64,000 nt of DNA from Poa pratensis (GCA_947311845.1 CAMZMU010000059.1:40680982-40744981); one strand, 5' to 3'; counted from the first letter of the stretch, positions 22,342-34,898 are shown. Translations and numbers: made by a program. The notes: a model not told the origin generated them from the letters alone.

Positions 22342-25300
22342 ATGGCGATCAACAAGCTTTCTGAGCTTACCATTGGTGATGACCAGAGTACCATTTGCGT
22401 CCTTGTTTCTCGCCGCTCGCATTTCCGTGGCGGAACTGATGAAGGACCCATCATCCATACTGATCTTGTCCTGATTGATAGTGAGGTGGGTCCTATAGTT
22501 TTAGACACGACAAGCATTGTGTTCTGTCACCGCATTTGGGACTATGCCTTTGTTTTTGCTCAGTCTAATGCAGCTGGTGTTTCTTCAGGGAACTTCCATG
22601 CATGCTCAGGTCCCTTCAATTAGAGGCACGGCAGAGCGCCTCAAAGATGTGATTCAGGAAGGCAAGGTCTATGTTGTTAAGAAGTTCTTAGGTAAAGAAT
22701 CAAAGACAACCTATAGGCCTGTGGAGGGACCTGTAATGGTGCAGTTTACAAGATATACCATGGTTGAACCAAAACCTGGGTTGGAAGACTCTTTTCCTTT
22801 CTGCACATACAGCTTGACTGCTTTCGGAGATATCCCAAAGCCCAGCCAGTACCCTGAACGTTTCGTTGGTCAGTTCTATATTCTGACTTATACTTCTTCC
22901 ATTCAGTTATCCATCTAAACCTATGTCTTCCTTAGTTGTGGTTTCTATAGCTCGATTTCAGCTTATGTGGTTAACTTGTGTTTTCTGATTTGTTCTATTG
23001 CAGATGTTATAGGCAGGATTACTATGGTTTCTGATGTGATATCTGTTCAGTCCATGTATCAGACGGCATCTTCAAACACAAGGACTATCATGTTGGCTGA
23101 CCTGCTGTGAGTTCTTCTGCTTGCTATCGACTTTGCTTTCTGCCCGTTGTAAGTGCCGCTCATCAGCGTTTGTTACTGTTATTGTGGGTGTCGTTATACA
23201 GAGGCCAGGAAATGAGGATCATTCTCTGGGGTGACCGTGCTGTTGAATTTGACGGAGAAGCAGTCTGTGCGATGGGTGCTAAAGAACCAGTTATAGCTAT
23301 ATTCGTGGGCTTGCTCCCTAAAGTGGCTAAAGGTAATTGCTAGGATCCTTTCTTCTTTATGGCCTTCGATAACTATTTCTGTTGCTCAACTGCTATGTGT
23401 TTTCTTGGCTGCTTAGCTGTTTGGTTATTCTCTATTTGCTGCCTCTGTTCAAATCTGTCTTATCGCTATGCCCATGCCTAATTGATTAGATATTGGTTGT
23501 TTCTCATTCTATATGTTGCTGTAGGTGTTAAAGGCCTCAGTGGGAGTGCTCCCTGCCGCTGGTACATCGATGAAGATATCCCTGACATTAACTCCTTCCG
23601 TGCAAGGTTTATATTACATAGCCTGACGATTTTGTCTTTGTTTTATGTTGATTTTATCCAGCTTTCTGATGTCGTTTGGTATTTTATTTCTGCAGTCTTG
23701 GAGAGCAGTTCATTCCCCTGGCTTCCTATGTTCCTACAGGGCCAGGTGCTCTCGTGTCTAGGGCTCAGGAGAAGCCGACTGATAAGACCGTCAAAGAACT
23801 CACCGACCTTGATCCTTTTGTTGACATGGTAAGCGCTTGCTGTTTTTCTGGTTCAGCACATGGTCTTTTGTAGTACAGCGTATCATTCATCTGGGCTGTT
23901 TCTTTTCTCTAGGACAAGCGCTTTCTCTGTACTGTGACTATTGACAGGCTCGGTCCTGATCAGCGTTGGTGGTTCCCTTCATGCACCACCTGCCGCAAGT
24001 CATCTAAACATACTGGCTATCAGTATAGATGCTCAGACGATACCTGCTCCTCTGTTGATGCCGACCCAACGTTAGAACCTTCAACATTTATTCCTTTGAT
24101 TTATTGCTTGCTGCTGCTTCTGAGGTGATAACTTAATTTCCTCTTAATTTTCAGGTACTGTGTTTCTGTCTTCGCGTCTGATGGCACGTCGGAAGCTGAA
24201 TTTGTGATGTTTGACAAGGTCGCGGCTGGTGCTATCGGGAAACCATTGATTAGTATACTTCGTCAGAGGTATCCTGGTTGTGCTACTGTCGATGAAATGG
24301 CCAACCTTGCGAGGCATGATGTCAATATTCCGCCTCAGATAACTCATCTCGTTGGCCAGAAATACAAGCTCATGGTCTCCATATCCAAAAAATGGAAGGT
24401 TAAAAATGCAGAGGAGTTGTCTTTCCAGGTCAATAGAATTGAAGAAACCTACAAACCTGAGTTGCCTGCCTTTGTTACTGCTCTTGCTTCTGGGTCTGGC
24501 AAGGATACATCAATCACTCGTATTTCTGGTGAAAAGCTTCCTGTCTTACCACCGGTGCTATTGCCTGGATTAAACATGTCTCCTGCTGCGAGTCGTGCAG
24601 TTGGTTCTCCTGCCTCTCAGGTATAGCTCATACAATACATTCTTTGCCTGTTGGGTTGATTGACACGTTTTATGCCCTTTTTCTAAATGATCATTTATTT
24701 GTCCTCAGATACACACACCTCCTTCTACTGGCAAGATCACCCCCTCAACTCCATCTCCATGGTACTGAATTCTGAAGTGTTGTGGAATTGTATAGTTCTT
24801 TTCCATTTGTTTTCTTCATTCTCTTGCCATCCTATCATTTATTGCAGCAGCGCTGTTGCCCCGAGGCGTGGCGCAAAGCGCTCTTTGTTTGGTAAATCTT
24901 CCAAAAGAAACAATGACGCTGTTCTAGAGGATGGTACTTCATCTGCCCAGGTGCTGGGTGTTTGTTTTCCTATATACTGATTATCTCTGTAAACCCTCGC
25001 TGCTCTTCCTCTGACTTGTTTTCGCTTGGTAAATCATTTAGAGTGCTGTGGAAGCTATGGTTGTTGATCCTTCCTCGACCGTTGGAGAGAAAGGTGCTGA
25101 TGTGGTGACCCCTGAGCCCATAAAGACTGTGGTGGATGATCCTTCCAAAACCGTTGAAGAGAAAGATGCTCATGACCTGCCCCTTAAGACCAAGAAGTAA
25201 GTTTTAAGTGGTTATGATTACTGCGATGTTTCTGATATATTAGTTCAGCTCCAGGGATCATATTTTCCCTTTTCATGCTGTGCACATGCCAGCCCCTACC

Positions 25301-25399
25301 TATTTCATCTGTTGGAGATATATTTAGTGGACTGTTTCCTCGTGCAGCAAGCCGCCGTCAGGTGGCAAGGGGTCTGGAGCAGTGAAGAAACAGAAGTAG
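22342..25399 (+). CDS. RPA1-like single-stranded DNA-binding protein, 12 exons
   Basis: RPA1 is the large subunit of the eukaryotic ssDNA-binding complex; plant Helitrons often carry a relative. Exons 22,342-22,485, 22,589-22,868, 23,004-23,106, 23,202-23,332, 23,525-23,606, 23,696-23,828, 23,913-24,070, 24,155-24,620, 24,709-24,761, 24,848-24,950, 25,042-25,196 and 25,348-25,399 join at GT-AG sites in consistent phase to about 619 residues with no internal stop. The first OB-fold (DUF223-type) includes GTSMHAQVPS and EGKVYVVKKF. A later OB-fold has WWFPSCTTCRK and YQYRCSDDTC, the four-cysteine zinc site (C-x2-C, C-x4-C) of RPA1 DNA-binding domain C. The C-terminal part is variable, with KRSLFGKSSKR and a final VKKQK, possibly nuclear signals. 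The gene looks intact, unlike the Rep-helicase upstream. Confidence 0.85.
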
Positions 25400-26924
25400 T
25401 TCTTTGCCTGCCGTGCTTGCAGGCGTCGTTTGTAAATAAGGTGACTGATGACTGCACTATGTATGTTCTTTCTACTCTTCAGTAGAAATCTGTTTGCCTA
25501 ATTTTTTCTTATTTTCTGTGGTGACCAGGTTATATTCCGTACAACCCTTGCTTCCTGTATGGTTCTTGTTATGAGATTAGCTCACAAGAAACAGGTAAAG
25601 GGTTTTTAGATGGTTCTCTGCTGCTCAGAGCCTCGACGTCCGCTGGTCCCCAGCGTGTCTTCCCCGTACATCGTCGAGCCTTGAAGACAGCCTTATCGCC
25701 TTATCGAGCGACTTTTGCATCTGCATGACCTGTCTACCGCTATCGGCGGGATGTAATGGCCTTGCTGTTTGCCTCCACACTGCTGTTAGATGTATCTTTA
25801 ATGCTGCGGCATAGACCTCATGTGATTGCTGCTTAAGTGCACATGTGGAGGGTATTTTGTGTAAGCGTGTGCTTGTGCTGAAGCATGCTTTTGTAATTAT
25901 AAACTAATGACAGTAGGAAAAAGAACCTGCTAGATGGAAACCAATGCCGGTAGGGAAAAAGACCTACTAAACTGGTCTCAGCACACTCCAGTGCTTCAGC
26001 TGTAAGCTGCATTTTATCTCTGTTTATATGGTATGGACTACTAGGCTCCCTTACATCTATCTATTTCTGCGTATGTATCTGTGTTTGTCATTGGTGCTTT
26101 TGCTAGACATTAGTTCGTGCGGTTCTATGTTTCAATCAGATGTAAGTGGAGGCTAATTAGGTTTCAATATAGCTTTTATGCTCCTCCCACTTCAAGCTGC
26201 CTGGAGTTCATGTGTTTGATGCTTGAATGAACGCGTGGAGCATATTTTGTATAAGCGTCTAGAGGAACGCTTTTGTTAACTGATTTAGCATTTATGTTGC
26301 TAAGACCACTTCAGGCTACAGTTATGAAAAGCAGGGTGTCTTTATTCAGCAGGCTATCAGGACGTCTGAAGCTCGAAAGGGCACCGACCCAAGCGGGTGC
26401 ATTGCATCTGAACTCTGAACCTTGAAGGGGAACTCGCCCAAGCGCCACTGGACCAGGTCGAGGTAAGGTTTATTTTCCTCCTTACAGTACCTCTAAATCC
26501 CCTCCTGCTAAGGATTAAGAAGAATCTTTTACAGAAGAAGTAGGCTATTATAGTCGGTAAAAAATGTGTATTGTGGCCCTTTTTTTTGCAGAAATTTGGA
26601 GCTACCAGCCAACTTCGCCTGAATGCAGAAATTTGGAGCTAGCAACCAGCTACTTTCTTGCTTCCAGCTACTTGATATAATTTCCACATAGATGCCAAAA
26701 TGCAGATTGCAAGCTGAGCCCACTTCCTTATGAAATGATCAGGTACAGTGCCTGAAATTCCACTTGAATTTCCTTTAGATAGTCTCATTTTGTTCTTTCT
26801 TTTATTTTATTTTACTTTGGACTCTGCTCTTGCTAATCATATCCATTAGTCTTCTTTTGGAGGTAGAGTATTTTGCAGTTCACTAGCTTTTCCTTGTTTG
26901 CTTGTCTGGTGGTCATTTTAGAGT
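25400..26924 (+). other. 3' flank of the RPA1-like gene, unassigned
   Basis: No credible gene. Two diverged copies of a stretch of roughly 60-100 bases, around 25,845-25,915 and 26,235-26,300, share GTGGAG, TATTTTGT and TAAGCG in order. At 26,575-26,650 the segment GCAGAAATTTGGAGCTA occurs twice. The rest appears to be intron or captured non-coding DNA. Confidence 0.35.
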
Positions 26925-27255
26925 GCATGTATATATGTTATTCATTGAAAAATAATTAGTGTCCTGTTGTGCGTCATGTCTTGAGTTTCCAGCCACTTCC
27001 AAAATTTCAGGGTGACAATATTCATACCTCATTTTATGTCCAGGAGTAATGCAGCAGTAGGCGACGGCACTATATCTCGAAATTCCATTCGCTGAGTCAT
27101 GAGGAGGCAGAGAGGGCATGCGGTCATCGCTGCTACTTGTGGTATTATGCCCATCTCCTCCAACTTCTGTTTTCGAACAATATCATCTCCTATTTGTTTA
27201 CACTCCATTTTTTAGATTGACCAACTTTAGATGATTCTTGGGTGCCTTATGTTCG
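26925..27255 (+). repeat. Copy of the short repeat found beside Copia
   Basis: This plus-strand segment matches the minus strand of 7,030-7,400 over most of its length, with small indels. Shared landmarks are TGCATGTATATATG, AGTGTCCTGTTGTG, CACTATATCTCGA, ATCTCCTATTTGTTTACACT and TTCTTGGGT. It has no Copia insertion. It is either a dispersed repeat or a gene fragment carried by the Helitron. Confidence 0.7.
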
Positions 27256-27892
27256 AGGCTTCATTTTTAGTTTATTTAGTGTCAAACTCGGTTGGAGAAT
27301 TTTCTCAGTGAGCTCCTGCAGTGCCAAATTGCAAAAATAAGTCTTAAGATCAGTGATCATTGAATGTGTGATGAATGATCTACTGCAGTGTCAAATTGAA
27401 AATTAATAATCCAGGTTATAATATGATATTACAGTACATACTTCGACAGTTCGACTTGAGCATGGCCTGAATTCATATGTTGCTCAGATAGTTTAAAGAA
27501 CTCTGTATGTAAGACCAAAAGATAGTCAGTGTGTGATTTATGAGATGCTGGCCATTCCATCCTTGTCTGTGCTTGGTAAGCACTTTAACACGTTAACCTG
27601 AGTTAGCATATCATAAGCCAAGTTCATGTGTTATTTATCCTACTGATTATTTTAAGACTTGGTTTCTCCCACATCTGGTACTTTGTTGTTACTTACCTGT
27701 GGTAGTTAAAGAAATTTCTGCAATCACTACATCCCTTGTCTCTCTTCTTTGCTATACATACAACTTCATATACATGGGCCTCATGGGGCTATTTACAGAA
27801 AGTAGATGATATTAAAACTCAATATTATTTTTGTATGTTTCTTCTAATATGTTGAGTGTATGAATGGTTTTTCCCTTTTGTATGGTTTGTAG
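27256..27892 (+). other. Intron-like DNA
   Basis: AT-rich DNA between the repeat copy and a terminal-exon candidate. No gene or named repeat is supported. Confidence 0.4.
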
Positions 27893-28003
27893 GTGAACCT
27901 GGGAAATGCCCTGTTGGTAGTGCGGCAGCTACTTATGAGGAGTGCCCTCAAGATTTCATTGAGCGTTTGATTTTATCTATTCGATCTCTTCACAATGCAT
28001 GAT
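27893..28003 (+). CDS. Terminal-exon-like fragment of an unknown gene
   Basis: After a T-rich tract and the acceptor GTTTGTAG, one frame reads EPGKCPVGSAAATYEECPQD, then FIERLILSIRSLHNA and a TGA at 28,001-28,003. The composition and position look like the last exon of a spliced gene. No convincing upstream exon was found, so it is probably a captured fragment. I do not recognise the family. Confidence 0.35.
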
Positions 28004-29332
28004 CATATAAGTTGCTTTTCTCTGGCTATCGTAGATCTGATCGTATGGTGTCCTATATTCTTCCTGCTTATGATTAATTACAACTGAAAACATTTGTTCC
28101 AGCCGAAAGTCGGTGGTTTTGTACCCTAGCATTGCTATAAGAAAATTTATATCCTAAGTTGCCATCAATCACCACTGCTATTTTGATTTACTTTCCAACT
28201 TGCTGAAATGAGTTATTTTTTATCTTGAACAAAAAGTGTGACTTACAGTGGTCTCAAAGAAAAAGGAGAAGTAGAAGCATAGAACTGCGAAGTAGCAAAC
28301 TGCTCTCAAAGAATTTCTGACTCGGTGTTTTGATTCTGTAGGATTGCTTTTTAGATAATATAGGAGACTGGGAGGTTCCATTCATTGGTCTTTGAGTGGC
28401 ATTTCCTTGGGAGTGAACTGCAGTAAATTTCACAGGTTGATTCAGACCATACTGATAGTTAGTTCCTTTCTTCATTAATTTTGTATTGAAAATTAAGTCT
28501 ACCTCTATTTAGAAATTGTAAACACGTCTGGAACTAAATATGTTTAGAAATCTACTGGTATTTCATCTGCATCAGCATTGTATCCTTCGAAATCATTCAA
28601 CAAGTATATTAGATGCATGTTTGCTGAACGGCTGAAATATGTTTGATTAGAGAAAGCAAAGCTGCATGAGTTACCGTTTACTGGTATTGCATATCTTCTA
28701 TATGTTACAAACTATACTTCATAAGCCCGTATGTGCTGAAGGTTTCTTTTTTTGAACAGTGCAGAGCAGTAAAATGATCATAAGCTTGATTAATGGCATT
28801 CAATCTACGTGCACACATGTGCGCTGGTGGTGTAGGGCGAGCAGTTGGAGGCCATACACTAGCCGGGTTCCAAAGGGTGCCTTGCCGCGATGGCTCTTAT
28901 GGATGGCCTTGAGTATGATAGCCGTGACAACAATATACGTAAAATATATATATAACTTAAGAATATACTACAGTCTTGCTTTCCTCACATGCGACAGTGG
29001 CCTAACAGATAATCATATAATCAATACATTACTACAGACATATATACGATAAATAAAAAAACACGTGCCACTAACAGACATATTTGGAATTAGCACACTA
29101 CTTTGTGACGCTATAGCTACACTATAAATATGTGTAAGATGGAGCATGGAAGTTAGATCTTCACGGTTGATTTAATTGTTCCAACTTATCGGAATATGAA
29201 AATGGTATTGCATTACTAATAATTTTAAATCAATATATTTGATTTCCACATCAATTCAATGTTTTAACGGATGCAGATTTTGCAGTGAGAAAGAGGTATC
29301 CACTAAAAAACTATTGGCTCAAGATATATAAA
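28004..29332 (+). other. Non-coding Helitron interior
   Basis: The segment 28,370-28,440 matches the minus strand of 7,510-7,590 (GAGTGGCATTTCC, then GTAAATTTCACA). An open frame at 28,759-29,052 is not convincing. Otherwise the stretch is AT-rich with no supported gene. Confidence 0.4.
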
Positions 29333-29394
29333 CTTAAGGCTACATTACGGTGTCACCTTCGATACCTGCACCAGGGCCACAGCCGGTCATCTAA
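29333..29394 (+). other. Helitron 3'-tail-like sequence ending CTAA
   Basis: This aligns along its whole length with the final tail at 35,238-35,300. Both start ACTTAAGGC, pass through ACCTGC(A/G)CCAG and end GGTCATCTA(A/G). It has a weaker hairpin (GGC, CACA, GCC) and its CTAA is followed by A rather than T. It may be an older terminator of a shorter element. Confidence 0.5.
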
Positions 29395-29436
29395 ACAATT
29401 GACCTAAATATATTAAACTTAAGGCGACCCTACAGT
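29393..29436 (+). repeat. 44-bp direct repeat, left copy
   Basis: Differs at one base from 35,214-35,257. It ends in GGCGACCCTACAGT, the first part of the Helitron tail, but here the tail is cut off and unrelated sequence (ATTCAATG) follows. The two copies flank the minisatellite and the gene fragment at 34,163. Confidence 0.85.
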
Positions 29437-32124
29437 ATTCAATGTAAATATGTTCAGTTCTAAAATTCAAGCAATGTTCTTATTCTATAAATACACGGCA
29501 GCACGGGAACACGAAATCGGAAACACGGGGACACGGCGTCGGAAACACGACAACACGGGAACACGGCATCGGAAACACGGGGACACGGCGTCGGAAACAC
29601 GAAAACACGGGAACACGGCATCGGAAACACGGGCACACGGCCTCGAAAACACAGGAACACAGGAATACGGCATCGGAAACACGGGAACACGGCATCGGAA
29701 ACACGGGAGCACGGAAACGCGGGAGCACGGGAACACGACATCGGAGACACGGGAACATGGGAACACGGGAACACGGGAGCACGGGAACACGCATCGGAAA
29801 CACGGGAACACGACATCGGAGACACGGGAACATGGGAACACGGGAACACGGGAGCACGGGAACACGCATCGAAAACACGAGAACACGACATCAGAAACAC
29901 GGGAACACGACATCGGAAACACGGAAACACGGGAACACAACATCGGAAACACGGGAACACGACATCGAAAACACGGGAACACGGGAGCACGGGAACACGA
30001 AATCGGAAACACGGGGACACGGCATCGGAAACACGAAAACACGGGAACAAGGCATCGGAAATACGGCATCGGAAACATGGGAACACGGCATCGGAAACAC
30101 GGGCACACGGGAACACGGGAACACGGGAGCACGGGAACACGGCATCGGAAACACGGGAACACAGGAGCACGGGAACACGCATCGGAAACACGGGAACACG
30201 ACATCGAAACACGGGAACACGGCATCGGAAACACGGGGACACGGCATCGGAAACACGGGAACACGACATCGGAAACACGGGAACACGGGAGCACGGGAAC
30301 ACGAAATTGGAAACACGGGGACACGGCATCGGAAACACGAAAACACGGGAACAAGGCATCGGAAATACGGCATCGGAAACATGGGAACACGGCATCGGAA
30401 ACACGGGCACACGGGAACACGGGAGCACGGAAACACGGCATCGGAAACACGGGAACATGGGAACACGGGAACACGGACACGGCATCGGAAACACGAAAAC
30501 ACGGGAACACGGCATCGGAAACACGGGCACACGGCATCGGAAACACAGGAACACAGGAACACGGGAATACGGCATCGGAAATACGGGAACACGGCATCGG
30601 AAACACGGGAACACGGAACACAGGAGCACGGGAACACCCCATCGGAAACACGGGAACATGGGAACACGGGAACACGGGAGCATGGGAACACACATCGGAA
30701 ACACGGGAACACGACATCGGAAACACGGGAACATGGGAACACGGGAACACGGGAGCACGGGAACACGCATCGGAAACACGGGAACACGACATCGGAAACA
30801 CGGAAACACGGGAACACAACATCGGAAACACGGGAACACGACATCGGAAACACGGGAACACGGGAGCACGGGAACACGAAATCGGAAACACGGGGACACA
30901 GCATCGGAAACACGAAAACACGGGAACAAGGCATCGGAAATACGGCATCGGAAACATGGGAACACGGCATCGGAAACACGGGCACACGGGAACACGGGAG
31001 CACGGGAACACGGCATCGGAAACACGGGAACATGGGAACCCGGGAACACGGGAGCACGGGCACACGCATCGGAAACACGGGAACACGGCATCGGAAACAC
31101 GGGAACACGGCATCGGAAACACGGGACCACGGGAACACGGGAGCACGGGAACACGCATCGGAAACACGGGAACACGACATCGGAAACACGGGAACACGAC
31201 ATCGGGAACACGGAAACACGGGAACACGACATCGGAAACACGGGAACCCGACATCGGAAACACGGGAGCACGGGAACACGAAATCGGAAACACGGGGACA
31301 CGGCATCGGAAACACGAAAACACGGGAACAAGGCATCGGAAATACAGCATCGGAAACACGGGAACAAGGCATCGGAAACACGGGAACACGGGAGCACGGG
31401 AACACGGCATCGGAAACATGGTAACACGGAACACATCATCGGAAACACGGGAACACGGCATCGGCGGCATCGAAAACATGGGAACATGGGAACACGGCAT
31501 CGGAAACACGGGAACACAGCATCGGAAACACGGGAACACGTCAACACGGGAACACGGCATCGGAAACACGGGAACACGACATCGGAAACACGGGAATACG
31601 GGAGCACGGGAACAGGAAATCGGAAACACGACATCGGAAACACGGGGACACAACATCGGAAAAACGGGAACACGGGGACACGGCATCGGAAACACGGAAA
31701 CACGGGGACACAACATCGGAAACATTGGAACACGGGGACATGGCATCGGAAACACGGAAACACAGGGACACGGCATCGGAAACACGCAAACACGGTGACA
31801 CGGCATCGGAAACACGGAAACACGGGATCACGGCATCGGAAACACGGGGACACGGCATCGGAAACAGGGGAACACGGCATCGGAAACACGGGAACACGGC
31901 ATCGGAAACACGAAAACACGGAACACGGCGGAAACACGGGAGCACGGAAACACGGCATCGGAAACACGGGAACACGGCATCGGAAACACGGGAACACGGG
32001 AACACGACATCGGAAACACGGGAACATGGGAACACGGGAGCACGGGAACACACATCGGAAACACAGGAACACGACATCGGAAACAAGGGAACACGGCATC
32101 GGAAACACGGGAGCACAGAAACAC

Positions 32125-32235
32125 GACATTACGATAAAAAAAAGTAGGTAATTGGGACAAAATAAATAACTATAATCTTAAAGGTACGCATTTCCTCTCA
32201 AACATCCCAATTCAAGGATCAACTTTCTCACGGGA
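32125..32235 (+). repeat. Unique spacer in the minisatellite, copy 1
   Basis: About 110 bases starting ACATTACGATAAAAAA and ending CTTTCTCACGGGAAGACG interrupt the array. The same spacer recurs at 33,490-33,599, 1,364 bases further on, differing by one A in a homopolymer. The flanking repeat variants also match (GAAACAAGGGAACACGG before it, CACGGTAACACGG after it). A block of about 1.36 kb of the array was therefore duplicated. Confidence 0.9.
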
Positions 32236-33489
32236 AGACGACATCGGAAACACGGGAACACGGCATCAGAAACACGGTAACACGGGAACACGGCATCGGA
32301 AACATGGGAACACGGGAACACGGAGGCGGAAACACGGGGACACGGCATCGGAAACACGGTAACACGGGAACACGGCATCGGAAACACGGGCACACGGCAT
32401 CGGAAACACGGGAACACAGGAACACGGGAATACGGCATCGGAAACACGGGAACACGGCATCGGAAACACGGGAACACGGGAACACGGGAACACCCCATTG
32501 GAAACACGGGAACATGGGAACACGGGAGCACGGGAACACGCATCGGAAACACGGGAACACGACATCGGAAACACGGGAACACGACATCGGGAACACGGAA
32601 ACACGGGAACACGACATCGGAAACACGGGAACACGACATCGGAAACACGGGAGCACGGGAACATGAAATCGGAAACACGGGGGCACGGCATCGGAAACAC
32701 GAAAACACGGGAACAAGGCATCGGAAATACAGCATCGGAAACACAGGAACAAGGCATCGGAAACACGGGAACACGGGAGCACGGGAACACGGCATCGGAA
32801 ACATGGGAACACGGGAACACATCATCGGAAACACGGGAACACGGCATCGGCGGCATCGGAAACATGGGAACACGGGAACACGGCATCGGAAACACGGGAA
32901 CACAGCATTGGAAACACGGGAACACGACATCGGAAACACGTCAACACGGGAACACGGCATCGGAAACACGGGAACACGACATCGGAAACACGGGAATACG
33001 GGAGCACGGGAACACGAAATCGGAAACACGACATCGGAAACACGGGGACACAACATCGGAAAAACGGGAACACGGCATCGGAAACACGGAAACACGGGAC
33101 ACGACATACACGCAAACACGGGGACACAGCATCGGAAACACGGGAACACGGCATCGGAAACACGGGGACACGGCATCAGAAACAGGGGAACACGGGAACA
33201 CGGCATCGGAAACACGGGAGCACGGCATCGGAAACATGAAAACATGGGAACACAGCGGAAACACGGGGACACGGCATCGGAAACACGGGAGCACGGAACC
33301 ACGGCATCGGAAACACGGGAACACGGCATCGGAAACACGGGAACACGGGAACACGGGAACACGACATCGGAAACACGGGAACATGGGAACACGGGAACAC
33401 GGGAGCACGGGAACACACATCGGAAACACGGGAACACGACATCGGAAACAAGGGAACACGGCATCGGAAACACGGGAGCACAGAAACAC

Positions 33490-33599
33490 GACATTACGAT
33501 AAAAAAAGTAGGTAATTGGGACAAAATAAATAACTATAATCTTAAAGGTACGCATTTCCTCTCAAACATCCCAATTCAAGGATCAACTTTCTCACGGGA
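33490..33599 (+). repeat. Unique spacer in the minisatellite, copy 2
   Basis: Second copy of the spacer described at 32,125-32,235; it marks the higher-order duplication of the array. Confidence 0.9.
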
Positions 33600-34162
33600 A
33601 GACGACATCGGAAACACGGGAACACGGCCTCAGAAACACGGTAACACGGGAACACGGCATCGGAAACATGGGAACACGGCGTCGGAAACACGGGAACACG
33701 GCATCGGAAACACGGTAACACGGGAACACGGCATCGGAAACATGGAAACACGGGAACACGTCATCGGAAACACGGGAACATGGCATCGGAAACATGGGAA
33801 CACAACATCGGAAACACGGAAACACGGGAACACGCCATCGGAAACACGGGAACACGACATCGGAAACACGGGAACACGGGAACACGAAATCGGAAACACG
33901 GGGACACGGCATCGGAAGCACGGGAACACGGACATCGGAAACACGGGAACACGGCATCGGATTCACGGGAACAAAGGGTATTTCTATGGTAATACCGCTC
34001 TCGAAATTGGTAGAGATAATACTGAACACGCTTGGTACTCATGTTTCTCTAGCATATCGTGACGCTTCCAACCGGTGGTCCTATCCAATATAGATCATTT
34101 ATTCCTTTGTGGCTGCATTTTCTCTAGATTGCTAACTTCAGTAATTAATCATGGTCTTTCAG

Positions 34163-34898
34163 ATGGAGGTAATCGAGATTCCAGCCACCCTCCTGTTTGA
34201 GGAAATGTTGAAGAAGTTAGGTCTCCCCAGCCCAACATACAAGGCTCGCATTAATAAAGAAGCAAAAATAGTGTCCTCAGTCACGTTTTATCCAGTAACA
34301 CGATGCCTTCAGCTTTCCTATGGAGCCATCTCCCTTGGTAGCCACCCAATGGACAATCTAGATGCAACAAACAATGATGCAACCAAGGAAGCTATCAAGT
34401 ACATGAAGAACATTGAACACAAAATCCTTAAAGATTATAGCTATGAGAAGCTCAATGAAAAGAAACAGGTTGAGGATTGCCACATATGTTCATTCATTCA
34501 TTTGCCTCTTTAAATGAAAAGTAAGTTAAATCCTGATAACACAATTAGCCAAGAACCATTTTAATATGACCCGGAAAGGTAAACACGAATGAAAATCCTC
34601 AACCTGTTTATTCCTGCTTTGACTTGTTTCTCTCGCCAAATTGTTCAGCCTTAGGTGCAAACTGTGGCAGACGATAGTACGAATGCCCTTGAAGATAAGG
34701 ATGACGCCTTCTTGCATCTGAACCCTAAAAGGTCCTACTCCTACTCATGTACTTATTATCACGCTTATGTTAGTTCAGCCTCGCGACACATGTTTTCTCT
34801 TAGCCTGATGTTTTTAGTTTCGGTTCAAAGGAATTGTTTTTGCCTTTCGCCACTTAAACGTCACCTTTGTACAGGCTAAGAGGAAGTACAGGCTAAGA
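34163..34898 (+). CDS. Three-exon gene fragment, possible dsRNA-binding fold
   Basis: Exons 34,163-34,468, 34,655-34,731 and about 34,875-34,898 join at GT-AG sites in frame and end in TAA. The first exon follows TTTCAG and begins with an ATG. Its translation contains LLFEEMLKKLGLPSPTYKA, then VSSVTFYPV and DATKEAIKYMKN. This spacing recalls a double-stranded-RNA-binding domain (an N-terminal helix, a Y-K strand, then an alanine/lysine-rich helix), but the match is weak. The short second exon reads VQTVADDSTNALEDKDDAF. About 135 residues are encoded in total. It lies between the minisatellite and the Helitron 3' end and is probably a captured piece of a host gene. The function is unknown. Confidence 0.45.

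Larger units (their letters stand above)
29497..33975 (+). repeat. 4.5-kb minisatellite, 22-bp core unit
   Basis: The core is made of three modules in order, GGCATC, GGAAACAC and GGGAACAC, 22 bases in all. There are frequent variants (GACATC, CCATC, GAAATC, GGGAGCAC, GGGGACAC) and extra copies of the 8-base modules. The plus strand is almost free of T except in CATC and CATGG, so no stop codon arises in any plus frame; the minus strand is also stop-free because A is rare there. Since 22 is not a multiple of three, the frame rotates with each unit. It starts soon after the left 44-bp repeat and ends at about 33,975. Two unique spacers interrupt it. Confidence 0.95.

Noticed and set aside
29450..33524. 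Open frames of 400 to 889 codons on both strands
   Set aside because: They exist only because the minisatellite unit cannot form stop codons in any frame. The peptides are rotating repeat phrases, and the same DNA is open in all six frames.
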